A stretch of 64,000 bases of DNA from Girardinichthys multiradiatus (taxonomy: Eukaryota > Chordata > Actinopteri > Cyprinodontiformes > Goodeidae): contig NC_061796.1 in NCBI RefSeq assembly GCF_021462225.1, positions 46,718,891 to 46,782,890 on the forward strand, read 5' to 3'. The notes below the pieces were generated by a model. The model worked only from the letters and a program-made list of their open reading frames with translations. It made no database searches and was not told where the DNA came from. The position numbers and the translations under genes are program-made. Shown here in pieces: positions 1-32,500 of this stretch (positions within the stretch are counted from its first letter, which is position 1; each line of letters starts with the position of its first letter).

Positions 1-14
1 CATTTGTTGTGGTC

Positions 15-240
15 CAGGGATGTCAAACTCCACTCCTCTAGGGTTGGTGTCCTGTAACCTTCTGATTTGGCAGTCCAACACGCCTAAAACAAAGTACTGA
101 ATTCCCTCATCATGAACTCAAGTTCTACAGAGTCCTGCAAATGACCTAATCATGTGATTCAGGTGTGTTGTCAGAGAGACACGTCTAAAAGCTGCAGGAA
201 CCTTAAGATCTGGAGTTTGACACCTGTGGTTCAGACCATA
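15..240. repeat. Foldback (palindromic) MITE-like repeat, copy 1
   Basis: The left end carries gatgtcaaactccactcc and the right end carries ctggagtttgacacctg, which is close to its reverse complement, so the unit is an imperfect palindrome of about 220 bp. Its inner segment (gtgattcaggtgtgttg) recurs near 49.26 kb, and a diverged form occurs near 52.8 kb. I recognise the pattern as a common teleost short non-autonomous DNA repeat but cannot name the family. Confidence 0.55.
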
Positions 241-419
241 ATGAACCAGAGACCTCTGCAGAAGCTAAGCAGTAAAAGAACTGGACTGTTGCAGTAATGT
301 TTTCCTTTCATTTAGAAACCAAGGTCTCAGAGTCTGGAGGAAAGTGAAGAGGCACAAAATCCAAGTTGTTTAAGGTCCAATGTGAGGTGTTCATATTAAA
401 CTCTATCCACACATCCATA

Positions 420-560
420 CAGTGGCTTAAAAAAGTATTCCCACCCCTTAAACTTCACCTACACGTGTTCCACTGAGATTCTGTGTGACGGACCAACACA
501 AAGTAGAGCATAATTATAAAGTGGAAGATTAAAGATAAATTTTTTAAAATTTTTCTGCAA
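420..560. mobile_element. Tc1-type terminal repeat fragment
   Basis: The stretch begins cagtggcttaaaaaagtatt and continues through a segment with gaccaacacaaagtagagca. This is the terminal-repeat style of a common fish Tc1/mariner family. A second fragment of the same kind lies near 17.1 kb. There is no transposase frame next to it. Confidence 0.5.
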
Positions 561-1139
561 ACAATAAGTTGAAAAGTCCACAGGGTCCATTGTTCTGCAT
601 GTTTAGATGTCTCTGCTCCAGAACAACTGATTGAAATGATTGCAGTATCTCCTCAGCAGGCCATTATAAGCTGCAGCAGCCTGTTCATCACCCATTCATT
701 GGTCAGATCTGTGGAAACAGAATAAACCTATATCTGATCCCAGACCAGCTCATCTCAGTATATAGATGTCACTCTGGTAGAGATACACCCCTCAAGACCC
801 GCAGCTGTACCTGCAGGTCAGTCACACTGACATACATTGAAGTATGAGGTTGTAACTTGAGAAAATATGAAATAAAGTCTAGATCCAACTCCTTTTGTAA
901 CGCACCATGTTGTTGTTTGAATCATTTATGCAAGACACCTGCTTATGTTCCTGGTTTAATATATAAAAATAGTTACTAGTTTCATAAGCACTTTTCCATT
1001 TCCTATTACAGCTGCCTTGTAATGAAGTTTCTAGACATTTGAAATTACACAGAATCTTAGAGATTATTATAGATTACAAAATAAGATATTACAATTTTAA
1101 GGTTTTACATCGTACTTTTAAATAATATCATAATGTGCA

Positions 1140-1800
1140 GGAGGTTTGATAGTTTGAGGTATGCAGGTGTGTAACATAATGCCAAGATGGAAAGATATTA
1201 GCAATGAACTTAGAGAAACAACTACTACTGTCCATCGATCCAGGAGGTTCCAAATGATCTAAAGTCCATTATTCTACAGAGGAACATGTCTGGAAACAAG
1301 TGGGAACATCTCAGACAGCTGCCAATCATCATAGGAGGGGATGTCCCAGCAGATTCAGACCCATGTCAGTGTGCACAATGTTCTGAGAAATGACAAACCT
1401 CCCAAAGCTCCATCTGAGACGCTACAGGCCTAAATTACCATGTTAAATGTTAAAGTTAATGACAGGACAGTTAGAAACAGACCAGAAGAAAGATTTCACA
1501 CAGACGAAACCAAGGTAGAGATGACTGACCATTATACACAGCCTCTGTACTATAGGGTCAAATGTGAGGCCAGCTGTCAGAAAGCTGAAGCTTGGTCTAA
1601 AATGGGTCAACAGAAGACTGATCCCAAACACAGCAGCAGATCTGCAGCAGAACGGCTGAAAACAAGAAGAATGGAGGTAGAAATAGAAATGTCCTTTATT
1701 GTGACGCAGGAGGGATTTAGATTACAAGAAGCAGTAGAGAGACTGTACAGCAAGGGCAAAGTTTACAACATAAAAAAATACTGTAGTTATTAAAAGGAGC
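1140..1800 (+). mobile_element. Tc1-like transposase remnant
   Basis: Degraded sequence resembling the central part of a fish Tc1 transposon. Recognisable pieces, from memory of the family, are the spacer before the paired-like domain end (around 1245-1390), the segment corresponding to SMLNVKVH (1440-1460), and a DETKVEM-like stretch (about 1505-1525) that in intact copies carries the first catalytic Asp. Frames are broken and no terminal repeats were located, so this is a fossil. Confidence 0.55.
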
Positions 1801-1880
1801 ATGCTCAGATAAAAGAAATGTGCAACAACATACTGTGGTTTAAAATGTGTGCCTAAATATATGTGCAGAAAAACTAGAGA

Positions 1881-2170
1881 CTATCTACAAGAACTGAATA
1901 AACTGAAAATATCAGCAAAGATGTAAACAACTTTATGAGTTTGTTGGGAGCAGTGATAGTTAGAAAGCCTTATAGCTGCTGGGAGGAAGGATCTGTGATA
2001 ACGCTCCTTTGTGCACCTAGGATGCAGCAGTCTATCACTGAAGGAGCTCTCCAGGTCTGGAACAGCTTCAGGCACTAGGTGGGAGACATTGTCCAACAAT
2101 GATGCTTTCTTTGCTAGAGTCCTTCTGTTTCCCACCACCTGGACTGGGTCCATAAGAGTACTGGGACTAG
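1881..2170 (-). mobile_element. LINE-type ORF2 C-terminal remnant
   Basis: The minus-strand frame contains a stretch reading roughly RYHRSFLPAAIRLSN, which matches the C-terminal tail typical of fish non-LTR retrotransposon reverse transcriptases. The tail is followed by A/T-rich sequence. Only about 90 codons are open. Classification to a LINE clade cannot be made by eye. Confidence 0.4.
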
Positions 2171-2547
2171 GCTACTGCTGCTGCGATGTTGCAATGACCT
2201 AGTCAAAGTCCAGACTTAAACATAGCTGAAATTACAAGAACGTGTATGTATTTCAAATGTTGTTCCTGTAATGAGGGCTTTTGATGAGGTCGCTGAACCC
2301 AGATGACATTCCCGCAGCTGTTCTGTTGACACGGATCATCCACTCGGCATCAGACAGCTGGACGACATGCAGTCAAACAGGCTGGCCAACCTGGGCGGAA
2401 ATCGCTCTGAACAGGTGTGTTAACAACACTAGACAGTAAAAAGAATCTTTCAAATCAGTTCTGACTCATGAAAACAGGAGGTCTGTGTAATCAGGCAGTT
2501 ATAACATAATTCAAATAAATCAGATTTTAAGTTGTAATAAAAATGTC

Positions 2548-2553
2548 TTTATT
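2548..2553 (-). other. Candidate polyadenylation signal for the RING gene
   Basis: AATAAA on the minus strand, about 470 bp beyond the stop codon of the RING-finger gene. It is the first canonical hexamer I noticed downstream; a non-canonical signal closer to the stop cannot be excluded. Confidence 0.35.
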
Positions 2554-3023
2554 AAATGTGCTTCTTTTTAAAAATATATATGCATCATTTATAGGTATAT
2601 GTTTTGTTTATCTCTATGTCCTTCATTGTTTTTGATTGTAAAGCGCTTTGGTCGCCCTGATTGGCTGCATCAAGGATGTTATAAATAAACCACTAAAGTG
2701 AATGATTGATCATTTATAGGTATGAACAAGTTGAGAATAAATAAGGAAGAGCCTCTGAGGAGGAACACACCGGTCTGGAGTGATCCAACCCACATTTAAT
2801 TCCCCACCTTTAGTGCTATTTAACATCTGGAGCTTCTTATTCCTTGTTTCTCACAGTTCTGACTTTCACATTCAGCACAGAGACAGAAACAAGCTGCAGC
2901 TTTGTTCTAGTTCCTTCATTCATGCACAGCCTGTCTGTCTTCTGCTGGAAAAATGCTGCCATCCATGTTCTTCTTCATTTTCCATAAGCGTTCTTCCTTC
3001 ACCGTTTCACACCCTTTGCCCTC

Positions 3024-3965
3024 TCAGGGCTCCATGCCCTCTCCACCCCCATGTGGAGAGGTATTTGTCCAGTTCCCAGGGCTTGGTCCATGGTAAATCG
3101 TTACGTTGGGGATGATCACGAAGGCAAGAATCCCCAAAAGCATCAGTGCCACTGTGATGGTGATGATGGACGCCACCACGGCGTAGTAGCATCGGTCTGA
3201 GTTGAACAAGTGGCGGATGTGACCTCTCATCCTGTTTGGAGGTCTTCCAACGTCCACCACGGTAGTCGGGCCGACCCCCTGCTCCACAGCGTTCAGGTTG
3301 GCTGCAGTTGGCTGGGGGTCGTGCTTCTTCAGAGGGAAGGAGAGGACGCTGGGCTTGCTGTTGGCAGGGGGGTGCTTCAGCAAGAGCTTGCCCTTGCTGC
3401 GCTGGAAGCGGATGGAAAACGCCCTCTGCATCTCCGCCGGCAGCTGTCCGATGATGTCCTTGTTGTTGCCCAGGCGGGGCAGGTCCCGGCCGTGCGGCAG
3501 CTTAGTGAGCACTCGGCAAACGGGGCACGGAAGGGTCTTGATCTCCGAGGAGGTGACGTTGATGCGGGCCAGACACTCCAGGCAGAAGGTGTGGCCGCAC
3601 GCCAACAGCTTGGGGGTCTTGAAGATGTTGTTATAGGAGCAGAAGCACACCGCACACTCTGTGTCCTCCACAGTGTCCACAGGGGGCTTCTCCTGCCTTT
3701 GGTCTCCTTCCTTCCTGTCCCGTCTCTGGGTTTCCTCGCTGCGTCCCCTCGGACGTCTCCCCCCACGGTGCCCATCCTTCTCTCTTCTCCTCCCTCGCTC
3801 GGCCCTCTCTGAGTCAGTGCTCCTGGACCGCCTAACTTTCTGAGGCCGTGCCTTCCGGAAGAAGTCCTCTTTCCGGTTCTGTGCAGGCTGGTTTGGTTTG
3901 GCGTTGTGGGACAGCCCGGTCCCGCAACTCCCTTCTCTCCTGCTTCCCTCCCCGTGTCCACTCAT
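3024..3965 (-). CDS. RING-type E3 ubiquitin ligase with C-terminal membrane anchor (RNF183/RNF223/RNF225-like)
   Basis: Uninterrupted 313-codon frame with no intron. Residues 1-100 are low-complexity and very rich in Arg, Lys and Glu. A C3HC4 RING follows: C104, C107, C123, H125, C128, C131, C147 and C150. Residues about 260-287 form one strongly hydrophobic membrane segment, followed by a short tail with two possible N-glycosylation sites (N298, N301). The phrase FKTPKLLACGH...CLECLAR is typical of the small RING-plus-C-terminal-TM family (RNF152, RNF182, RNF183, RNF186, RNF223, RNF225). Members are E3 ligases anchored in endomembranes with the RING facing the cytosol. The long basic N-terminus is unlike short members such as RNF183, as I remember them, so I do not assign a symbol. 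The Met chosen is the first in frame. Confidence 0.85.
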   Translation of the reverse strand: MSGHGEGSRREGSCGTGLSHNAKPNQPAQNRKEDFFRKARPQKVRRSRSTDSERAERGRRREKDGHRGGRRPRGRSEETQRRDRKEGDQRQEKPPVDTVEDTECAVCFCSYNNIFKTPKLLACGHTFCLECLARINVTSSEIKTLPCPVCRVLTKLPHGRDLPRLGNNKDIIGQLPAEMQRAFSIRFQRSKGKLLLKHPPANSKPSVLSFPLKKHDPQPTAANLNAVEQGVGPTTVVDVGRPPNRMRGHIRHLFNSDRCYYAVVASIITITVALMLLGILAFVIIPNVTIYHGPSPGNWTNTSPHGGGEGMEP

Positions 3966-5258
3966 GATGGAGTGCCGAGGTCAACACGTATAGGTCCAGG
4001 TGTGTCTCTTCTGCCTAACAGCAGCTGTGGAGGATGAAAACCTGAGTTAAATAATGTTGTCGAGTTCTGCAGCACCACCACAACCAATTCATGGTGACGA
4101 AGCAGAGATGCAACCAATTCAACTTGCATGTTGGCCTTCTGTTCCAAGTGTGAACGGCAATTTCTGCTAAACAGGTTTTGCTAAACATCTCAGGAATCGC
4201 TGAAAGAGGCTCTGAACTCCAGCTGGTTCTGCTAAGTGATTGCTCAAAGTTTTGACAGCATGAAGGTCAAAACTTGACATCTTAGAACATTTAGCAGAAA
4301 CTTGACATTCGGAAGAAGTTCAGGACAAGTTGCCGTGACGTTCAGAGCCGCAGTTTAACAGCCAGCTGGAGTTTAAATAACTGCACAGATTGTAACACTG
4401 ACCTGATAAGGTGGGAATAATGTCCAATTCGGCCGCCAGAGCTGATCCAACAGGTCAGGTAATCCTAAAGTGGGTCAGTCCTGTAAAACCTGGATCAAAA
4501 ATCCTCATTAATGATTAAAGAAACAAAGTTCTGATCAGGACTGTGAATTGGTTCCCTCTGCTACCTGAGCTCTGCTCCTCTGGTCTTATCCTTCCTCTTT
4601 CCTTGTTTCCTCTCTGCAGCCTAGGCACTGCCTCCTTCCCTCCCTTTTCACTCTCTTCTTGTCAGACCAGTTCTACCAGCTGCGGCTGGTACCAGCCCCT
4701 CCTGTGTTTTCATCGGTGGCACATGAAGACACCCTGGACATTCGGTCAGATTTTCTTGTTTGGACAGAATAAAATCTTTGAGCAGATATGAGACGTAGTG
4801 GCAGGTGGACAGGACAGTTCACGTGATACGAGCCGTTTAAGGTAATGGGAAATTCCACAGCAGCTGCAGAAGAGCTTTGTATCTGCAGCTCATACCTGTG
4901 CATCTGACTTGAAGGTTCGCCAGCCAGACTGGATCAGCAGAACCGCCAGTAGCCCGTCCGGCTGACAAACAGACTCCATGTGAAGGTTTTCTGAAACCTC
5001 TTTAATTCTGCATCTTTTTTCACGTTGAAAATGTTGAAAATGAACCCCACAGATGGGCGTGTTTGAATAAAGAAAACCTGTCTGTGGAGATTTTAGTGAC
5101 TAAAAAAAAAACAGTGCGTCAGTGAACTGGTATGACCAAGCAGAAGGTCACTCAAATTAGGCCACCAAGCAGCTTTCTGCTGAGGCTAAAAGCATAAAAT
5201 GAACCTTCTACCTTTTTATAATTAATCTACAAAACAGGAAAACAGGTGATCATAAAAC
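3966..5258. other. Intergenic: RING gene 5' flank and dhx16 3' flank
   Basis: Both neighbouring genes are on the minus strand, so this holds the upstream region of the RING gene and the sequence past the dhx16 polyadenylation site. I see no convincing exon, repeat family or RNA gene; short open frames here have no recognisable protein character. Confidence 0.5.
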
Positions 5259-5264
5259 TTTATT
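5259..5264 (-). other. dhx16: Polyadenylation signal of dhx16
   Basis: AATAAA on the minus strand, 380 bp after the dhx16 stop codon, giving a 3' UTR of about 0.4 kb. It is the first canonical hexamer after the stop that I found. Confidence 0.55.
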
Positions 5265-5643
5265 GCCACAGATAAACACAGACTGCAACCTAAATATTTC
5301 GCTTCTCAGAGAGCTGCTTTACAAAAACACGGCTTGATAAAGTTCTTTGACGGTTCAAGGTCTTTTTCTGAGTCTGAGGGGTGTTCAGAGGCAACAGGAA
5401 AATGCACCAACAGTTCATTGCCCATTCTGTGAGTCCGGACCGTTTCCTTGTTTTGACCCGGGCTGGTTTATGATTAAACCTGCCGATAAGCGAGTGGCCT
5501 GATAATTCCTTGAAACTCTCCGTGATAACCTCTGCAGGGTTTTATGGCTGAAAGAAACCAGATGGCCCCACAGTGCTCCGACTGCGTGCCTTTTTACACG
5601 CTTTCTTGTTGGCTTCGGTCCCGTGAGCGTCGCTCGCTGGGCC

Positions 5644-27869
<22,226 letters not shown>

Positions 27870-29538
27870 GGTTGCCTGGAGGGGGAACACACAGAGCAGA
27901 AACAGTTTGGTTTGTTAATGTTTCATCGTTTTAATTTTAAACACATCAAACAGTCAGGAAGTAGATAGAGACAGGAGGTCCAGAAACCACATCAGAAACC
28001 TTGAGCAGAATAAGACCAGACATGCCAGAAAATAAGGAAAGTCATCAATAAACACAACAAAAAAAATCGTTTTATTTGCAACTTGCAATAGAGAATACAA
28101 AAGAATAGACGACTAACAATCTAGTTCCTACACATTTTTCCAGGCAGAATCCCAAACCTTTCCAGGCAGCGTAAGAACCCTGGAAAGGGGAGGATTCTGA
28201 GCCGGAGACACAAAACTTTTAATGAAAACTTAAAGAAACTTGACTTTTCAGCCAGCAAAGCTCGGCTCCTTATTAATGTGTTCTTATCAGAAGCATGGGT
28301 TAAAAAGTTAACTGTCAATCCTGGACCAGTTTCGGATTTGTGAAACTTTCGTCCATTTAAAATCGTCCAGTTTTTCAGCACTTTTACTCAGATCGAATAC
28401 AAGCTTAGGTTTTACCCAGTTTGTTTTATTTAAGCCTCTCCTGTTTGTTATTTTATACTGAAAATAACCAAGACAACATAAGTAGCTTCACTCACCACTT
28501 TTAAAACACTCCAACGACGTTATTATGATGAAAAAAAACAGCCCAATAAAAAGCTTTCTTGTGTTGCACCTATGCGTTCCGAGTCTGAACACTTATAAAA
28601 TACGAAAAACCACCCGCAGCCATGGAGAAAATTTTATCTGAGCCTTTATTCAGCTAACAAATCTCCCAACAAATGCAGTTTAGTTAGCTTAGCTTATGGC
28701 ACGTTACAGGAGAAACAGGAAGCACACGAATCAAATCTGCTACAACCAGCAGCGTTTACTGCCCCCTGTGGCCACATGAGGAACAACACATTAACAAATT
28801 AAAACGGAACCAATTCATGTTCGCTGTTCACTTCTTTAAACCTCGGAGCTCTTAAACTGAACTCATTCAATAAACAATCAAAAACAAAGCGCTCATACAC
28901 TGAATTACAGCCCATTAGGATTTTTGAAAGTCAATAAACAGTCCCATCATAAAGTCCTTGTAATAAGTTGTATTTGGTACATCATTCTTTTCATAATCTG
29001 TCAAGAAATTAGTTTAGGTTTAAATCCACAATTCGTATTGTAATCTGCATGTTATATTTTATTATTTCGTATCACTTAAAGCCTGAAGTCATTAATTTCT
29101 AACCTCTACATGGACAAAATGTAACTTGCTGCTGGTTCTTGTTTTGGGACAGAACCAGCTGCTTCACTAAAAGTGAAAATGATTCACTTCAATGAACCTT
29201 TACCTGATTTTGAATCATAGACATAAAAACAAGCATGTAACCCAATCATTTGCAGCTCTTCTGTCCTTTTCCATGCATAGGGCTATTTATCATCCTCATT
29301 TATAAATAATATTGGTGATAGTCTCAGGTAGCTCAGAATCACGCAATGTTAAAGAGTTTCGTTGTAGCGTTGCAGCGTGGGTTGGATTTCTTATGAAATA
29401 ACTGCAGAAGACGGATGTGGCAGAACCAACATCCACCCACCATCTAAAACTGGAGGGAACCTCCGTGTTGTCAGTCAGTCCCTCAGAAGATCATCTCCTC
29501 CTGTGGAACCTCAAACAGCGACCTGTAACTGGGTGGAG
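27870..29538. promoter_or_regulatory. Divergent 5' region between dhx16 and ppt2
   Basis: The two start codons point away from each other across 1.67 kb. The region should contain both promoters and possibly a dhx16 5' UTR exon. No TATA box or CpG-rich core can be fixed by eye, and no repeat family is recognised. The ppt2 frame extends upstream to 29377 without a stop, but from a non-ATG codon. Confidence 0.5.
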
Positions 29539-32500
29539 ATGCGGGCTTCGCGAACCAGCCGGGGCCCCCCGGCGGTGCTGATGCTGCTGCTGGCTGTGGG
29601 CTGCACGGACGGATACAAACCTGTCATCATCGTTCACGGCATTTTCGACGGACCCGAACAGTTTGAGAATCTCTCCATGTTCATTAAGAAGGTGGGACTC
29701 CTCAGGTCCTTCAGAATGGATTGAAGTTCAGAGTAGCCCACAAAAACCTTTTAACCTTAATTACTGACAAGGTTACAGTTTGCTATAGCTGATATATTTA
29801 TCTGTAAAAAGTATGTTATGAATTGCACACTTCATTGCAGCTTTTATATTTATATACATTTATCTCATTTTTCTTTCGTTCATTTTAAGTCTTGATCTCA
29901 CTTCATTTTTTTTCAATGTCTTCTTTCCAAGCAGCCAGACTTTCTTCCAATCTTTGAAATTGGTCTTGATCCACAATTTTCCAGGGTTTCTGGAGGTCTT
30001 CCAAAGCTTTTGGTTGGACTTTGGTTTCTATTTCAATCATATTTATTTCCGAACCTGGACCGTTTATGTTGCATTTGTTCATGCTTTAAAGGGATAGCAT
30101 AGTGCAGCATCTTTAACATTCAGCTTTACAAATAATCTAATTCAAATGAGATCTTTGGGTTTCTGTTACAGGCAGATTTTCACAACACAATTTATTTTCC
30201 TTTAAATAAAATAAAAAATCCCGAAGGTGAAACCAGATTTTAGCTACAACAAAGTAATTCCCAGACAAAATCTTTGCATACAGAAGATGATGAGCTGAAG
30301 GATGATGCATCTTTAGGCTCAGGTCAGTTATATGATATAACTTTAGGTGATTGGTAAATGGTTAGTTTGATTTTAGAGATATTTGTTCTCCAATTTATCA
30401 ATAACTACTGTATTTTTATAGCACATAGCACAATAATAAAATTGACCATTATAATTATCAACTTACCCAGACAAACAGAAATACAGATTAAAAAAATACA
30501 TAAAACACAACAAAATAACCATGTAATAAAAAATAAAAAATAAAAACTACTTGACTAAAGTGTGCCAATAAGTAGATTTAAGCTGTTTCACAACTATGGG
30601 GTTGTGTTTGCTGGGGAGATCACATAAGTAAGACTGCATTACAAAAGTCCAGATGAGAGGTGTTAAAAGCAAGAATAATCTTATCCAGATCCTTTGAATG
30701 AAGATAAGACTAGCAATGAGTGTTGGTTGGAAAAATCTGGATTTCATAACATCAGTAATCTTTCTGTCTAACGTCAGAGAGTCATTCAGAACAACACCCA
30801 AAATCCTCACAGAAGAGGAACTATGAAGAACCAGGGAACCAAAACATTGATCTAAGGAGAAGATCAAGATTCCCAAACCAAATGACCTCCCTCTTATATT
30901 CACTGATGTTCAGAAAGTTCACTTTCACCCTGCCCTTGATTTCCTTAAGGTGGTCCTGGGTTAGTGTCATGGATTACAGCTGCTTAACTCTCTGCCCAGC
31001 AGAGAGACCTGAATGTTGTCAGCAAAACTGTGAAAAGGAATGTCCTGCCTCCTAAAGACAAACACAAGACACGCAAAACAAACAGCAAAGGACCCAGTAC
31101 GGAGCCCTGGGGGACCCCAAAGAGGGTTTACAGAAGAGCAATAAACCGATCTCCAGCTGGTGAGATAGGATTTAAACCATGACCGAACTGGAACATTTCA
31201 AGTGTACTCAAATCTTCCTCAAAGTTTTGGCAGAAATAGGGAACAACCAACGGGAAATGAACACCAGGGAATCTGGGTTCATCACTTGAGGTTGTTGATC
31301 TGTGTTTTTAAAGCATCAGCTAAACATGTCCATGACAGTAACAGGTAATTGTTTTATATTTAAAGGTTGTAGAACCTGAAGTTGTGAGAGAAAACCTTAA
31401 CCAGCCCTGAGAGTTTGACTAAAATAAAGCAGCTATGTGTTGCTTTCAGATTACAGGAAAGAAAACTCAATATTGAGGATCGAGGTTCGTTCCCCCAGCA
31501 ACCAGCTGAAGGACTGTGTTGTAATTTATTCATTTTATGTGTTTGGACACATAAAATAAATGAATTATAATTGGCTTTGCTGTTGTGATTATCTGCTCTG
31601 TAAAATATCTTTTTATCAATTCATCTTCATTCTTTTGGTTTCATTGCTCTGTTGGGGTGCTTTGCCCCACAGAGCCTCTGAAATCTGAACTAAAAACCAA
31701 GTTGTATGTGTAAAAATTATCTCATTAAACTGAGTTCAGGGTTCAGCATGGTTTTTAAATAGAGAATAAAAAAAATACGATATGTTTAAAAACGTCCTTA
31801 AAGTTTTTAATGCATGGTACCAAAGAGGATGTTTCAGACTATATAAGCTGATTTTTATTAATAAGAACTGTTTATGATTCCACAAAATCGCATAGAAATC
31901 CTAAAGAAGCCCAGATAGATGCCACAGAACGATGCAATCAAGTTCAGTTTGTAAACTTCATGAAATAAAAACAGTGCACCGTTTTAAAGCTCAACTTTAG
32001 ATTTTAGATTAGGCGAAAATCAGCAGGGGAATTTGGGCCCCTGATTTCTATTCCTCTGTGATTTTCAATTCCTCACATTGCTTTTATTTTTTTTTAGGGA
32101 GAGCAGCTGAAAAACACCAGATGGTTGGTTGATAACACTCGGCTAAAGAGCTGCCAGATTCATCTGTAGTTATAGTTTTACTAACCCATATATTTTTGAT
32201 CAAAAGGGCGTATTTCTATAATTCATTCATTTTCTTTTACTGATTTGCATCCAGGTGCATCCAGGTACTGAGGTGCCTATCATTAGTCTGTACAACTACA
32301 AATGCAGTCTGAAGCCATTGTGGGTGCAGGTCCAAGACTTCAGGAAAGCCATCGAGGACACCATGAAAAGGTTTCCTGAGGGAGTCCATCTTCTATGTTT
32401 CTCACAAGGTGATCAAACACAAAAGTGTATCAAAGTGCAGAACAAGTAGCCTACACATGGTATGAGCTAAAAGCTGACAAAAACCATTTAGGTTTTTAGC

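Noticed and set aside
3210..3812. Plus-strand open frame of 200 codons
   Set aside because: It is the antisense shadow of the RING-finger gene, whose frame has the Cys/His pattern and membrane segment.
29377..29538. In-frame upstream extension of ppt2
   Set aside because: It begins at a non-ATG codon and would bury the signal peptide; the ATG at 29539 gives the expected secreted N-terminus.
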